Shown: positions 17,311-27,568, numbered from the stretch's first letter. The stretch is DNA of 64,000 nucleotides from an uncultured Clostridium sp. (GCA_900538475.1 UPYT01000006.1:61218-125217); one strand, 5' to 3'. Translations and numbers: made by a program. The notes: a model not told the origin generated them from the sequence alone.

Positions 17311-20300
17311 ATGTGGAAGAAAAAACGTATCACTAGTGTTGTCTTAGGCGTCAGCGTTACGATTACCAGCGTATTGCCGGCAATGCCAGCGTATGCTGTG
17401 GATGCGGGAGCCGCCGGAAAAACCCTGACTGGACAGAGCAGTCATGAAAAAGCCGGGAAGGTATCGACTCCGTCTGATGCGGAGCTGGAGGAGGATATCT
17501 GGACAGATGATGAGCCGCTGGAGAATGATTTGGAAAAAGCGACTCCCTCCGATGCAGAGCTGGAGGAGGAGTTGAATCTGGAGGAAGTGCCTCTGGCAAC
17601 AGGGTCTAATGCAGAAGAGAACAGGCATCTGGCTGTGTATCCCGGACAGGTACCGGGGGTGGACGGCGTAGAATGGGAGGACGGTGTAACAGGGAAGGAT
17701 TTTAAGGATCCCTATGATACTGTGACCATCAGCTCTGCAGAAGGAGAAGAATATAAGGTAGAGGTTGTTCCGGATGATCTGGTGTATTTTATTGACAGTG
17801 GCGCCGGGGAATCCACACCAGCATTTGAGGCTGTGCGTGATTTGATTCCGGATTTGAAAAATGATGCAGCTGACCAGGCGTATGAGGATGGAAAGGACTG
17901 GGGATATACCGGGAAAGACGGAGATAAGCCAGACACAGAGATATCCGATAAAAACGATACAGGATTTTACGGATTTAATCCTGCTAACAGCCCGGTATCC
18001 TACGTTCTTCCTCTTGAGGCTGGAACGTATAAAATTACATCTAGTCATAAGGACTGGTGGAATATGGATCGCCCCATGAGCATCAGCATTAAATATGGGG
18101 ATACGGTTCTGGATGCCGGAACCTTAAACGGAAACGGCGTCAATGAATTCGTATTTACGCTGGAAAGTGATCAGGATGTTACTTATGAACTGAATAATAC
18201 TGCCAATCAGGGCTCTGTAGTCAGCTGGATTGCTGTTGAGGAATCTGAGGAAGAGGAGTGGGAAGGACTGGCGCTGGAGGATATTGGAAAAGTTCGAACC
18301 AGAACCGGCGCTTCCCTGGGAGCTGATTATGAAGACGGAAAAATGGCAAATGTTACGGAAGGCTGGATCAGCGGAGGCGACAGCGCCTCTAATGGCGGTG
18401 TGGTTCTTGCCAATCCGGCACAGTATCTGAAGAGAAGCACATTTACCTGGTATACGGATTTTCTATTTCAGAATAACACAAAGGATGTTTCCGCTAACGA
18501 TAATACCTCTGCATTTCTGCTTGGAAACAAGGAGGCGCATATCCGGCTGATTCCGAAAAAGAATGATGGAACGGCAGTTTTAAGGGTAAAGGCAAACGGC
18601 GGGGAAACAGATTACCCTTTGAATATGGAGCTGGATGAAGATGTATGGCATTCTGTGGCAGTGCTTTACCACGAAGAGGACAGTGAAGGATATGTACAGC
18701 TGGTTGTGGACGGAGAGACTGCTTTGGAGGAAGAGCTTGCATTAGGCTTTCAGCTTAGCAGCACAGCATCTATGGAAGCAGGATACGGGATTACTTATGG
18801 AACCGGTTATATGAGAACCGGAAAGTATGACAATATTACCGTGTTCAAGACCTTGGCTGATACGTCAGATGCACAAGAGGAAACCGAGAGGCGGGCAGAG
18901 GAAAAAAATGCCTTAAAGGTTCAGGGCTCCCGCATTGTGATTGATGGAGAAGAAATAGCAAAGGCAGCAGAAAATATGAATGGCCTGACCTTTAAAGGTT
19001 TTGGCGTTTTAGACTGCAACAGCACCAATGCGCTTCTTTTGGACTACAAGGCTCAGCATCCAGAAAAGTACTGGGAAATGCTGGAGGTGCTTTTTGGTGG
19101 AGAGCATCCCATTATGCAGCACATTAAAATTGAGATGGGAAATGACAAAAATACTTCTACCGGCTCTCAGTCTTGTACTATGCGTTATGAGGACGAATAT
19201 CCGAATGTAAACCGTGTAACTGGTTTTCAGCTGGCAGCAGATGCAAAGAAGATCAACCCGAATGTGAAGGTCAGCCTGCTGTACTGGTGCGCTCCGGGAT
19301 GGGTGGGAAGCGACTGGAACAATATTTATAAATGGCTGAAGAATACCACGATTGCAGCTTACCGTGAGTACGGATACATGATTGACATTATCAGCCCTGG
19401 AATTAACGAACAGAAGGATGATCCGAAATGGATCAAGCAGTTTAATCAGTGGGTGGAGAATGACACAGAGGGAATGATAAGCGATGATGCTTCTGTCAGC
19501 GGCTTCCGTGATGGAGAGGAAGAGCTGTTCCATGAGATTCAGATTATCATGTCTGATGAGGTAGGAATTGCCTCCTGCGGTCCTCAGCTCACTTCCGATG
19601 AAGAATTGCGTGACGCAGTGGATATTGTAGGATACCACTATAATACAGATGATGACAGCGCAGGCAGCTTTAAGCGTCTGGCAGAGGAATTTGACAAAGA
19701 GATCTGGAACAGCGAGGCACAGGCTACCTTTGGTTCTACAGCAGATCGTCCCAACAATAACATGGAGGGCGGAGGAAGCGGCATTGGTGGAAACGGAAGT
19801 CCTCTGGAAATGGCAAATACCATGATCAAGGGCTTTGCAAATTCCCGGAGAACCCATTTTGTTTACCAGCCGACCTTTGGAGCCTTCTACGAGGGAATGC
19901 AGTATAACTATAAGGATGTTATGGCAGCCAGAGATCCCTGGTCCGGCTATGTAAACTATGACGGCGCTTTAAACATTATGCAGCATTTCAGTAAGTTTGC
20001 CGTGACTGGCTGGGAGTATGATACCCCGGATGAAAACGTAGTGTGGAGAGCGATTCCCGGCGCCAGCAAGAGTGAGGCCAGCGGAACAAACCCTGTTAAC
20101 GGACGAAACGGCGGAGATAATTATATGACTCTGGCATCGCCGGACGGAAAGGATTTTTCTGTTATTATCTGTAATGACAGCGCCAAAACAAAGGAATTTA
20201 CCATCAGTCCGAAGAATCTTGAAAATCTGCCTGCAGACGCCAAGCTGACAGTATGGGAGACTCGTGCGGCTGAGGACGGAAAGCTTTACAATGAAAATTA

Positions 20301-23300
20301 TGTAAAGCCGGTGGAAACTCTGACAGCCAATGAGGGCGGAAGCTACTATGTAACCGTTAAGCCATGGTCGATTGTGACAGTGACAACTCTGGATATGGCA
20401 GATATGGAGGAGGAGCTGGAGCTCCCGGCTGCTTCTGAAAAGGGAAGATATGTTCTGGATACGGATGAAACCGGTAAGACACAGAATCTGGAGGATACCT
20501 ATCTGTATGCGGATGATTTTGATTACGAGGACATGGGAAATGTAACGACCTATGAGGATGGTGAAATTGTAGAATCCGATAAAAGCTTTATTGAAAGCCG
20601 CGGCGGTGAAGACGGATTCTACCCGCTTTACACTCAGGATACCAACGGAACCTTTGAGGCAGTTCTGGATGAAAATGGAAAAGGTGTTTTGCAGATGGCG
20701 GGACAGACTGGCGGCGGCTCCTGGAATGGCGGCGAGCCGGCAACGACGATCGGCGATTACCGGTGGACAAACTACAAAGCCAGTGTGGACTTTGATCTGA
20801 CCTCTACCAGCGAGTATCTGCTTCTGGGTGTGCGTCAGAGAGGCTCTGCCGGCGGCGGAGACAACAAGGTTTCCATGTCTGCCTATAATGTGGCGGTTAA
20901 TCAGACTGGTGAGTGGATTCTGCGCAGATACAGCAGCGAGATTGCAAGAGGACAGGTACAGATAAAGGATGTAAGCGCCTGCAACGTGGCAATTCAGGCT
21001 GCAGGAGATACGATTACTGTTTTTGTAGACGGGCAGGAGGTACATAATTATAAGGATCCGCAGCCGCAGCTGGAGGGACGTATTATGCTGGGAGTAGGAC
21101 TTCCCGGGGCGTCCTGGGGACAGGGACGTTTTGATAACCTGAAGGTGGAAACCGTACCCGGATATATTCCTTATTTTGATATGGTGCATGACAACCTGCA
21201 TATGAAGCAGTGGGATGGCGAACAGGCAGGAGAAGAGGCTTTGTCATATGAAGGAAGCTGGGAGCATGTAAACCAGAAAGGGTCTCAGTATTCCCAGAGA
21301 AGTCTTTCCACCTCCAGCCAGAAGGGCTCAAGCGTAAGCTACAGCTTTGAAGGAACAGGCTTTGCCCTGATTGGAGAAAATAATGGTTCTGCTAAAGTGA
21401 ATGTTTATGTGGACGGCAATGCTGTTTCTGAGAATGCAGCTACAGTAAAAACCAGCTCTCATCAGCCTTATCTCATGGTTCGGGGATTAGAAAATGGCGA
21501 GCATATGGTTACTGTAGAGTTGGAAGAGGGAACACTGAATGTGGACTCTGTGGCTTACATGGCAGCCCGTGAGCAGGTAAGCGAAGCAGTTGACATGACA
21601 GGACTTCAGGCAGTGCTGGAGAAAAATCAGGGACTGAAGCAGGAGGATTATGACACAGATTCCTGGAATGCATATCAGGAAGCGCTGAATTCAGGAAGCC
21701 GCTGGACTACAGAAATTGTTCAGAAGCTTCTGGCAGATCCTGTTTCCTATGGCGCAGATCAGGAGACTGTTCAGGAGATTACTGATTATTATGAGGATCT
21801 GATGAATACTCTTCTGAGAAAGGATGCTCCGGTAGAGATTACTTCTACGGCAGGAATTCCGAAGATTCTGGCGATACCGACAGGAACTGATTTGTCTGAC
21901 GGGGCAGGAAGTAAGCTTCCGGCTACGGTTCCGGTAAAGAATCTGGACGGTACAGAAAATCCGGCAGCTGAGATTACCTGGAAGCTGAGCGGCGCGGCAG
22001 ATACCGATTATAAGAGTATTGCAGCAGTAGGAACAGTAACGGGCGGTAAAAATCTGACGGTAACAGTGCCTGTGGAGGCTGTGCCGGAGAATGTGGTATA
22101 TTTCATTGATGCAGGAACAGAAGATCAAACCATTTATTCTGCATACAAGGAAATCTTCCCGGAGCTGAAAAATGAAACCAACGACAAGGTTTATGAAGAA
22201 GGCAGCTGGGGGCGGAACGATACCTGCGCAGTAAAGAACGGTACGGATTCTATGGATAAGACCAATACGGGACTTTATAATGATAAAGAAGCAATTCGCT
22301 ATCAGCTTCCGCTGGATGCAGGTATTTACACTCTGACAGCCGGATTTACTGAGTGGTGGGGATATGGACGCGATATGAGCCAGACCATTTCCTACACGCT
22401 GGCAGACGGAACAGAAAAGACTGTCCAGGGAGATGCAGTCAGTTTCGGAGAGCGGGGAAGAGCAACAGGAACTGTATCCTTTATTCTTCCAGAGGATGCA
22501 ACCGTTACCTATACAGTGGCTAAAACGAAGAGTCAGTCTCCGGTTATCAGCTGGCTGGCAGTGGCAGCGGTAGGTGAAAATGAGCAGGCTGAGTGGGAAC
22601 CGATTTTCGTCTCCGATGAGAGCAATCAGTGGAATGGTCTGATTACCAAGGGAACTGTTGTAAACCAGCAGGATCCGGAGCAGGGCGAGGTGCTTCACAT
22701 GAATGCAGCCGGAACCACCTATATTCAGCTGGATCCCAATGCAGTTAATTTAACTGGCCGTGAGAATATGACTATGAGTTTTGATTTGAAGTCAGAAACA
22801 GCAGATGGAAATTTCTTTACGGTCGCTATTGGTCAGGACAGCAATCGCTATATGTTCCTGAGAACCAGAGAGCATGACACATATACAGCCATTACCAAGG
22901 GAAGCTATGGAAGCGAACAAAAAGCCACTGCCCAGGTGGACACCTTGAATAAATGGGTACATGTGGATTTGGCTTTCAGTCCGGAGCAGCTGATTACTTA
23001 CATGGACGGCGTACCGGTAAGCACCATTGATAAGGATATTCTGGTCACTGATTTGGGAAGGAATCCTGTTGTATATCTGGGTAAGTCCTTCTACAGCAAT
23101 GATAAATATTTTGCAGGCGCGTTCGATAATATCGAAATTTACAACAGAACCCGCAGCGCTGCAGAGCTGGAGCTTTCCTACATGGTAACAGAGCTGGAAA
23201 AATTAAACCGCGCCGATTATACGGCGGAGAGCTGGGCAGTATTTGAAGCGGCACTTGATGCAGCGAAGGAGATTTTGGGCACAGCTTCTGCAGAAGAAGC

Positions 23301-24138
23301 TTTTGAAGAGGCGAAGACAGCTTTGACAGAGGCAAGGGAGGCTTTGAAGGCACAGACTGGAAAAGATCGTCTGGCTGTTCAGATTGAAGAGGCAGAAAGA
23401 CTGAGAGAAGAGGATTATACGGCAGAGAGCTGGATCGTGTTTGAAAAAGCTCTGAAAGAGGCAAAGGCTGTTATGGCAGATGAGGCTGCATCCAATGAAG
23501 CAGCTGACAAAGCTGCAGAGGTCTTAAAAGCAGCTATGGAAGGCTTGAAGAAGCCGGAGAAGCCGGTCGAGCCAGAGAACCCAGACAAACCGGAGAACCC
23601 GGACGAGCCGGAGAAGCCGGTTGAGCCGAATAAACCGGGACAGTCCCATGATTCGGATGGTGGCTCTTCACATAGCGGCACAGGCAGCCAGACTGCAGCT
23701 GCGTCAGGAATTACTCAGTTAAACGGAAGTGTTCCGTCTGTTCTGCGGGCAGGCAGCTGGCAGAAGGCAGCGGACGGCAGCTGGAGACTGATAAAAGCAG
23801 ACGGTTCACAGGCAAAGCAGGAGTGGGCGCTGTTAAACGGAAAATGGTATCTCTTTGATCAGAATGGAAAAATGGTTCAGGGATGGGCTTATGCGAATCA
23901 GATCTGGTATTATCTGGATGCTGTAAACGGCGATGCGAAGCTTGGCTGGCAGCTGATAAATGGCAAGTGGTATTATTTTGATAATGCAACTGCAGCTATG
24001 ACAACCGGCTGGCAGATGATTGGCGGAAAATGGTATTATCTGGATCCGGCAAACGGCCATATGCTTACTGGAAGAATTTCAGTAAATGGGGTATGGTACA
24101 GCATGGCAGCTGATGGAAGCCTGAACAGTAATAAATAA
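17311..24138 (+). CDS. Secreted multidomain GH59-like beta-galactosidase with cell-wall anchor repeats
   Basis: A 2275-residue protein with a signal peptide ending near PAYA. Domains in order: acidic segment with two TPSDAELEE repeats (about 50-90); a carbohydrate-binding-like domain (145-310); a LamG-like domain (315-515); the catalytic domain (540-1030); a second jelly-roll matching the lectin domain of GH59 (1065-1285); a further beta domain (1290-1420); a FIVAR helix pair (1430-1510); an Ig-like part; a second copy of the first binding domain (1590-1757); another LamG-like domain (1760-1965); two FIVAR units; a Pro-rich linker (2090-2120); and choline-binding-like GW/YY repeats (2145-2275). 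Likely catalytic glutamates are E700 (SPGINEQ) and E802 (IWNSEAQ), as in galactocerebrosidase-like enzymes. It probably removes galactose from host or dietary glycoconjugates at the cell surface. The substrate is inferred. Confidence 0.82.
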   Translation: MWKKKRITSVVLGVSVTITSVLPAMPAYAVDAGAAGKTLTGQSSHEKAGKVSTPSDAELEEDIWTDDEPLENDLEKATPSDAELEEELNLEEVPLATGSNAEENRHLAVYPGQVPGVDGVEWEDGVTGKDFKDPYDTVTISSAEGEEYKVEVVPDDLVYFIDSGAGESTPAFEAVRDLIPDLKNDAADQAYEDGKDWGYTGKDGDKPDTEISDKNDTGFYGFNPANSPVSYVLPLEAGTYKITSSHKDWWNMDRPMSISIKYGDTVLDAGTLNGNGVNEFVFTLESDQDVTYELNNTANQGSVVSWIAVEESEEEEWEGLALEDIGKVRTRTGASLGADYEDGKMANVTEGWISGGDSASNGGVVLANPAQYLKRSTFTWYTDFLFQNNTKDVSANDNTSAFLLGNKEAHIRLIPKKNDGTAVLRVKANGGETDYPLNMELDEDVWHSVAVLYHEEDSEGYVQLVVDGETALEEELALGFQLSSTASMEAGYGITYGTGYMRTGKYDNITVFKTLADTSDAQEETERRAEEKNALKVQGSRIVIDGEEIAKAAENMNGLTFKGFGVLDCNSTNALLLDYKAQHPEKYWEMLEVLFGGEHPIMQHIKIEMGNDKNTSTGSQSCTMRYEDEYPNVNRVTGFQLAADAKKINPNVKVSLLYWCAPGWVGSDWNNIYKWLKNTTIAAYREYGYMIDIISPGINEQKDDPKWIKQFNQWVENDTEGMISDDASVSGFRDGEEELFHEIQIIMSDEVGIASCGPQLTSDEELRDAVDIVGYHYNTDDDSAGSFKRLAEEFDKEIWNSEAQATFGSTADRPNNNMEGGGSGIGGNGSPLEMANTMIKGFANSRRTHFVYQPTFGAFYEGMQYNYKDVMAARDPWSGYVNYDGALNIMQHFSKFAVTGWEYDTPDENVVWRAIPGASKSEASGTNPVNGRNGGDNYMTLASPDGKDFSVIICNDSAKTKEFTISPKNLENLPADAKLTVWETRAAEDGKLYNENYVKPVETLTANEGGSYYVTVKPWSIVTVTTLDMADMEEELELPAASEKGRYVLDTDETGKTQNLEDTYLYADDFDYEDMGNVTTYEDGEIVESDKSFIESRGGEDGFYPLYTQDTNGTFEAVLDENGKGVLQMAGQTGGGSWNGGEPATTIGDYRWTNYKASVDFDLTSTSEYLLLGVRQRGSAGGGDNKVSMSAYNVAVNQTGEWILRRYSSEIARGQVQIKDVSACNVAIQAAGDTITVFVDGQEVHNYKDPQPQLEGRIMLGVGLPGASWGQGRFDNLKVETVPGYIPYFDMVHDNLHMKQWDGEQAGEEALSYEGSWEHVNQKGSQYSQRSLSTSSQKGSSVSYSFEGTGFALIGENNGSAKVNVYVDGNAVSENAATVKTSSHQPYLMVRGLENGEHMVTVELEEGTLNVDSVAYMAAREQVSEAVDMTGLQAVLEKNQGLKQEDYDTDSWNAYQEALNSGSRWTTEIVQKLLADPVSYGADQETVQEITDYYEDLMNTLLRKDAPVEITSTAGIPKILAIPTGTDLSDGAGSKLPATVPVKNLDGTENPAAEITWKLSGAADTDYKSIAAVGTVTGGKNLTVTVPVEAVPENVVYFIDAGTEDQTIYSAYKEIFPELKNETNDKVYEEGSWGRNDTCAVKNGTDSMDKTNTGLYNDKEAIRYQLPLDAGIYTLTAGFTEWWGYGRDMSQTISYTLADGTEKTVQGDAVSFGERGRATGTVSFILPEDATVTYTVAKTKSQSPVISWLAVAAVGENEQAEWEPIFVSDESNQWNGLITKGTVVNQQDPEQGEVLHMNAAGTTYIQLDPNAVNLTGRENMTMSFDLKSETADGNFFTVAIGQDSNRYMFLRTREHDTYTAITKGSYGSEQKATAQVDTLNKWVHVDLAFSPEQLITYMDGVPVSTIDKDILVTDLGRNPVVYLGKSFYSNDKYFAGAFDNIEIYNRTRSAAELELSYMVTELEKLNRADYTAESWAVFEAALDAAKEILGTASAEEAFEEAKTALTEAREALKAQTGKDRLAVQIEEAERLREEDYTAESWIVFEKALKEAKAVMADEAASNEAADKAAEVLKAAMEGLKKPEKPVEPENPDKPENPDEPEKPVEPNKPGQSHDSDGGSSHSGTGSQTAAASGITQLNGSVPSVLRAGSWQKAADGSWRLIKADGSQAKQEWALLNGKWYLFDQNGKMVQGWAYANQIWYYLDAVNGDAKLGWQLINGKWYYFDNATAAMTTGWQMIGGKWYYLDPANGHMLTGRISVNGVWYSMAADGSLNSNK

Positions 24139-24167
24139 GAAATAGAAGGCCTTGCCTTTCAAAAAAC

Positions 24168-24221
24168 AGGAGCGCTGTAAGACAGATGAGTTACTATCTG
24201 TGGAACAGCGTTCCTGCTTTA
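24168..24221 (+). terminator. Terminator after the glycosidase gene
   Basis: AGGAGCGCTGT (24168-24178) pairs with ACAGCGTTCCT (24205-24215, one mismatch). An inner stem ACAGAT/ATCTGT sits inside, and CTTTAT follows. Confidence 0.65.
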
Positions 24222-24233
24222 TGTCATAGGAAA

Positions 24234-24611
24234 TCAGATACCAGATACCAGGCTCTGCATATACTGATGCATGGATTCTGCCACAACCTTACTGTGGGCA
24301 ACGGCTTCGACTACGGTTCTTGCGCCGTTTACCACATCGCCGGAGGCAAAAATACCAGGACGGGTAGTGTGTCCTGTTTCGTCTGCAACCAGAAGACCAC
24401 GGTTGTTGGCTTCAAGTCCTGTGGTAGTGGATACGATCCGGTTCTGGGGTCCCTGGCTGATAGAAATAATCACTCCCTCATCGGTAATCTCCACAGGGGC
24501 TTTATTGTATTCAAATTGGTTCTCATGGTTGCAGACAAGGCTGCAGACAGTAGTCAGCGGGTTATTTTCAAAAAGAATCCGTCCTGCTTCGTCCATAACA
24601 TGCAATGCCAT
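24234..24611 (-). pseudogene. Internally deleted NADPH-dependent glutamate synthase small-subunit-like oxidoreductase
   Basis: A 125-residue frame joins two distant parts of a GltD-like FAD/NADPH oxidoreductase (normally about 450 residues). Residues 1-33, with IL-ENNPLTTVCSLVCNHENQFE, match the N-terminal NPLPxxxGRVCPxxxxCE iron-sulphur region. Residues 40-125, with SQGPQNRIVSTTTGLEANNRGLLVAD and RPGIFASGDVVNGARTVVEAVAHSKVVAE, match the C-terminal FAD-binding end. The FAD and NADPH Rossmann folds in the middle are absent, and the second Cys of the CxxxxC pattern is now Phe. The reading frame is kept across the junction. It is probably a deletion remnant rather than an active enzyme. Confidence 0.6.
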
Positions 24612-24796
24612 ATGAATACTCCTCTCTAGTTTTTATAAATACAGTCTATCATATCTGATTTTTTCAGACTATAGAAAGTACAGGAAAAATACACACATAT
24701 TATGAAAAAACAGTCAAAAAGGGGAAAAAGGGAAAAATAAGATAGACAAAGTCAGTTAAAAATCTTATAGTAAAGGAAGAATCTGATGGAAAGAAG

Positions 24797-25123
24797 ATGG
24801 TGGGTATGATTGATCTGCACGGTGATATTTCTATACCGTTTCTGAAAAAAAGCCGGTTTACAGGCAGTTATCTGGGGATGCGTTATCAGTTGATGAAGGC
24901 AGAACGCCCAAAAAACCAGATGCCTCCAGAAAACGGAGAAGAAGCCTGCGGAGAGGAGACAGAGATGGAAACGGTTATCCGCGCTGTTATCTGGCCGGAG
25001 CCTTTTAATTTTGAAGTGACGCCGGAGGAAAAAAAGCACAGCAGGGATTTTTCCTTTGATGTAAATGGACTCTGGGCGGCAGTAGACTGGCTGAATGAGG
25101 AACATGAGGCCGGGCATTTTTAA
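24797..25123 (+). CDS. Hypothetical protein
   Basis: A 108-residue acidic protein without signal or membrane segment. It contains FLKKSRFTGSYLGMRYQLMKA near the start and WPEPFNFEVTPEEKK with a closing AAVDWLNEEHE. The pattern suggests a small conserved cytoplasmic family, but I do not recognise a function. It precedes the ferredoxin-flavodoxin gene by 27 bp on the same strand, which suggests co-transcription. ATG 24806 is an alternative start. Confidence 0.6.
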   Translation: MVGMIDLHGDISIPFLKKSRFTGSYLGMRYQLMKAERPKNQMPPENGEEACGEETEMETVIRAVIWPEPFNFEVTPEEKKHSRDFSFDVNGLWAAVDWLNEEHEAGHF

Positions 25124-25150
25124 GTGAGATTTACCAGGAGGATGAGGGAT

Positions 25151-25945
25151 ATGAATTACAGACAGATGACCAGTATTTATTTTAGTCCTACGGAGCGGAC
25201 GAAAGGCGTGGTGGAGGAGATTGCAGAGCAGTTTCCAGTGAGTCGTCAGTCTCTGGATTTGACAGATTCGGTAAAAAACAGGCCGGATTACTGGTTCCGG
25301 GAGGACGAAGCCGTTATTGTAGGTGTTCCGGTATATGGAGGAAGGGTTCCGGATGTGGCCCAGAAGCGTTTTCGGAATCTCCATGGACACGGAACAGCGG
25401 CAGTGCTGGTTGTGACATATGGAAACAGAGCTTATGAGGATGCTCTTCTGGAGCTTTCTGATATTTTAAAGGAGCAGGGCTTCCGCCCGTTTGCAGCAGC
25501 GGCAGCAGTAGCAGAGCACAATATTGTAGGCGTATATGCAGAGGGAAGACCGGATGAGAAGGATCAGAAGCTGATCCGGCAGTTTGGAGCCAGAGCGGCA
25601 AAGCAGCTGGCAGACATAAAATCCAGCTATGAGACAGAGGATTTGAAGCTTCCGGGAAAACGTCCCTACAAGGCCTATGGAACTTTGCCCATTCCGATTA
25701 AGGTGGAATCCTCCTGTACAGACTGCGGGCTTTGCGTAAAAAAATGTCCCGTTCAGGTGATTTCAAGGACTGATCCCAGGGTAGTGGATACCTCAGGCTG
25801 TATTGCCTGTATGCGCTGTATCCATGTGTGTCCGTCTGGAAGCCGGAAGGTATCGGCGCTGATGAAGCTGGCAATTCGTCAGAAATTGAAAAAGGCATGC
25901 TCTGGAAGAAAGGAGCCGGAATTTTTCTATGGAGCTGGAAAATAA
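25151..25945 (+). CDS. EFR1-type flavodoxin-ferredoxin fusion
   Basis: About 264 residues. The N-terminal half is flavodoxin-like: SIYFSPTERTKGVVEEIAE as phosphate loop, then VGVPVYGGRVP. The C-terminal half carries two [4Fe-4S] motifs, CTDCGLCVKKCP and CIACMRCIHVCP. Such proteins move electrons between flavin and iron-sulphur partners in anaerobes; the partner is unknown. ATG 25151 is chosen, with AGGAGG nine bases upstream. The 3' end overlaps the MATE gene by 17 bp. Confidence 0.87.
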   Translation: MNYRQMTSIYFSPTERTKGVVEEIAEQFPVSRQSLDLTDSVKNRPDYWFREDEAVIVGVPVYGGRVPDVAQKRFRNLHGHGTAAVLVVTYGNRAYEDALLELSDILKEQGFRPFAAAAAVAEHNIVGVYAEGRPDEKDQKLIRQFGARAAKQLADIKSSYETEDLKLPGKRPYKAYGTLPIPIKVESSCTDCGLCVKKCPVQVISRTDPRVVDTSGCIACMRCIHVCPSGSRKVSALMKLAIRQKLKKACSGRKEPEFFYGAGK

Positions 25946-27302
25946 TCTGGACACAGATGATATTAAGGGGTTAGTATGGCGACTGGCATTTCCGTCTATG
26001 CTTGCCCAGTTTGTCAGTGTTCTTTATAGTATTGTAGACCGGATGTATATTGGAAATATTCCGGAGATCGGGGAAGCGGCGCTGGCGGGAGTCGGGGTCT
26101 GCGGTCCGATTGTAACCCTGGTTTCTTCCTTTGCTTTTCTTGTAGGCGTTGGAGGTGCTCCTCTTATGAGTATCCGGCTTGGCGAGAAAAATGAACGGGC
26201 AGCCAGTCAGATTCTGGCTAACTGTTTTTTGATGCTGGCGGTATTGTCGGCAGTGCTTACCGTGGCGTCTCTGGCGCTGAGGGAAACTCTTCTGTGGAAA
26301 TTTGGAGCAGGAGAGGGAACCTTTGGCTATGCAAAGGAGTATATTACCATTTATCTGATGGGTACGGTATTTGCTTTGATGACGACAGGCATGAACCAGT
26401 TTATTATCTGTCAGGGATTTGCAAAAATCGGCATGAAGTCGGTGATTCTGGGAGCGGTAACCAATATTGTCCTGGATCCGGTATTTATTTTTGCCCTGGA
26501 TATGGGGGTAAAGGGGGCAGCCATTGCCACTGTGATTTCCCAGGTGGCGTCCTGCACCTATGCCCTGCGTTTTCTGTTCAGTGACAGAATCCCGATTAAA
26601 ATTACCTTTCGGGGCTATGACTGGAATGTAATGAAGCGGGTAATTCAGATTGGAATGACGCCCTTTATTATCATTGCCATGGATAATGTTCTGATTATTG
26701 CGCTGAATACGGTGATCCAGCGCCTGGGCGGCCCGGGGCAGGGAGATACCCTTTTGACCTGTACCACGATTGTGCAGAGCTTTATGCTGGTTGTAACGAT
26801 GCCTCTGGGAGGAATTACCAGCGGAACTCAGACGATTCTCGGGTACAATTATGGGGCAAAAAGACCGGATCGGATCTGGCGGGCAGAAAAATGGATTGGA
26901 GGAATGGCGCTGTGCTTTACAACGATCATGTTCCTTATTGCCCAGCTGGTTCCGGAGATTTTTGTCCGCCTGTTTACGCAGAATGAAGAATACATCCGTC
27001 TCAGCGTCTGGGCAATCCGGGTGTATACCCTTGGGGTGATTCCCCTGGCAGTCCAGTATACCATTGTAGACGGATTTACGGGCATGGGAATTTCCAGTGT
27101 GGCTATGGGGCTTTCCATGTGGAGAAAAACGGTATTTCTTGTGGGCGTATTTCTGATTCCTCGTTTTGCTGGAATTACCAATGTTTTTTATACAGAACCT
27201 CTCTCTGATTTTCTGGGAACTGTCGTATCGGTTCTGATGTTTTGTCTGGTATTTAAGCGGGTAGTTGGCAATCCTCATGAAAGAAAGGAGACGGTTGCTT
27301 GA
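25929..27302 (+). CDS. MATE family efflux transporter
   Basis: A 457-residue membrane protein with 12 predicted helices in two related halves. The N-terminal LAFPSMLAQFVSVLYSIVDRMYIGNIPEIGEAALAGVGVCGP and the mid-protein ITSGTQTILGYNYGAKRPDRI are standard MATE/NorM features. It exports cationic drugs or metabolites in exchange for Na+ or H+. It overlaps both neighbours (17 bp with the flavoprotein, 4 bp with the acylphosphatase) and so lies in a tightly coupled operon. Confidence 0.9.
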   Translation: MELENNLDTDDIKGLVWRLAFPSMLAQFVSVLYSIVDRMYIGNIPEIGEAALAGVGVCGPIVTLVSSFAFLVGVGGAPLMSIRLGEKNERAASQILANCFLMLAVLSAVLTVASLALRETLLWKFGAGEGTFGYAKEYITIYLMGTVFALMTTGMNQFIICQGFAKIGMKSVILGAVTNIVLDPVFIFALDMGVKGAAIATVISQVASCTYALRFLFSDRIPIKITFRGYDWNVMKRVIQIGMTPFIIIAMDNVLIIALNTVIQRLGGPGQGDTLLTCTTIVQSFMLVVTMPLGGITSGTQTILGYNYGAKRPDRIWRAEKWIGGMALCFTTIMFLIAQLVPEIFVRLFTQNEEYIRLSVWAIRVYTLGVIPLAVQYTIVDGFTGMGISSVAMGLSMWRKTVFLVGVFLIPRFAGITNVFYTEPLSDFLGTVVSVLMFCLVFKRVVGNPHERKETVA

Positions 27303-27568
27303 AGGTAAGAAAGCATTTTTATTTTTCAGGCCGGGTTCAGGGTGTGGGATTTCGCTATCAGGCAACCCGTCTGGCCAGAGGTCTGGGGCTTACAGGCTGG
27401 GTAATGAACCTATGGGATGGACGGGTGGAGCTGGAAGCCCAGGGAGAAGAGGCTCTGATCTGGGATTTGGTGACAGCTCTTCACAAGCAGCCGTATATTC
27501 AGATTGAAGATATGGAAACAGAGGAGCGGCCTTTAAAAGAGGAGCGAGGATTCCAGATGGCAAATTAA
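27299..27568 (+). CDS. acyP: Acylphosphatase
   Basis: An 89-residue protein that hydrolyses acyl phosphates such as acetyl phosphate or 1,3-bisphosphoglycerate. The signature YFSGRVQGVGFRYQATRLARG includes the catalytic Arg (in GFR), and GWVMNLWDGRVELEAQG holds the catalytic Asn. It starts at TTG 27299 in a TTGA overlap with the MATE stop, with AAAGGAG 8 bases upstream. It is the full expected length. Confidence 0.9.
   Translation: MKVRKHFYFSGRVQGVGFRYQATRLARGLGLTGWVMNLWDGRVELEAQGEEALIWDLVTALHKQPYIQIEDMETEERPLKEERGFQMAN

Noticed and set aside
25971..27365. 464-codon minus-strand frame opposite the MATE gene
   Set aside because: A codon-phase shadow; its composition (His, Asn, Arg runs) is not protein-like and the plus strand is a clear MATE transporter.
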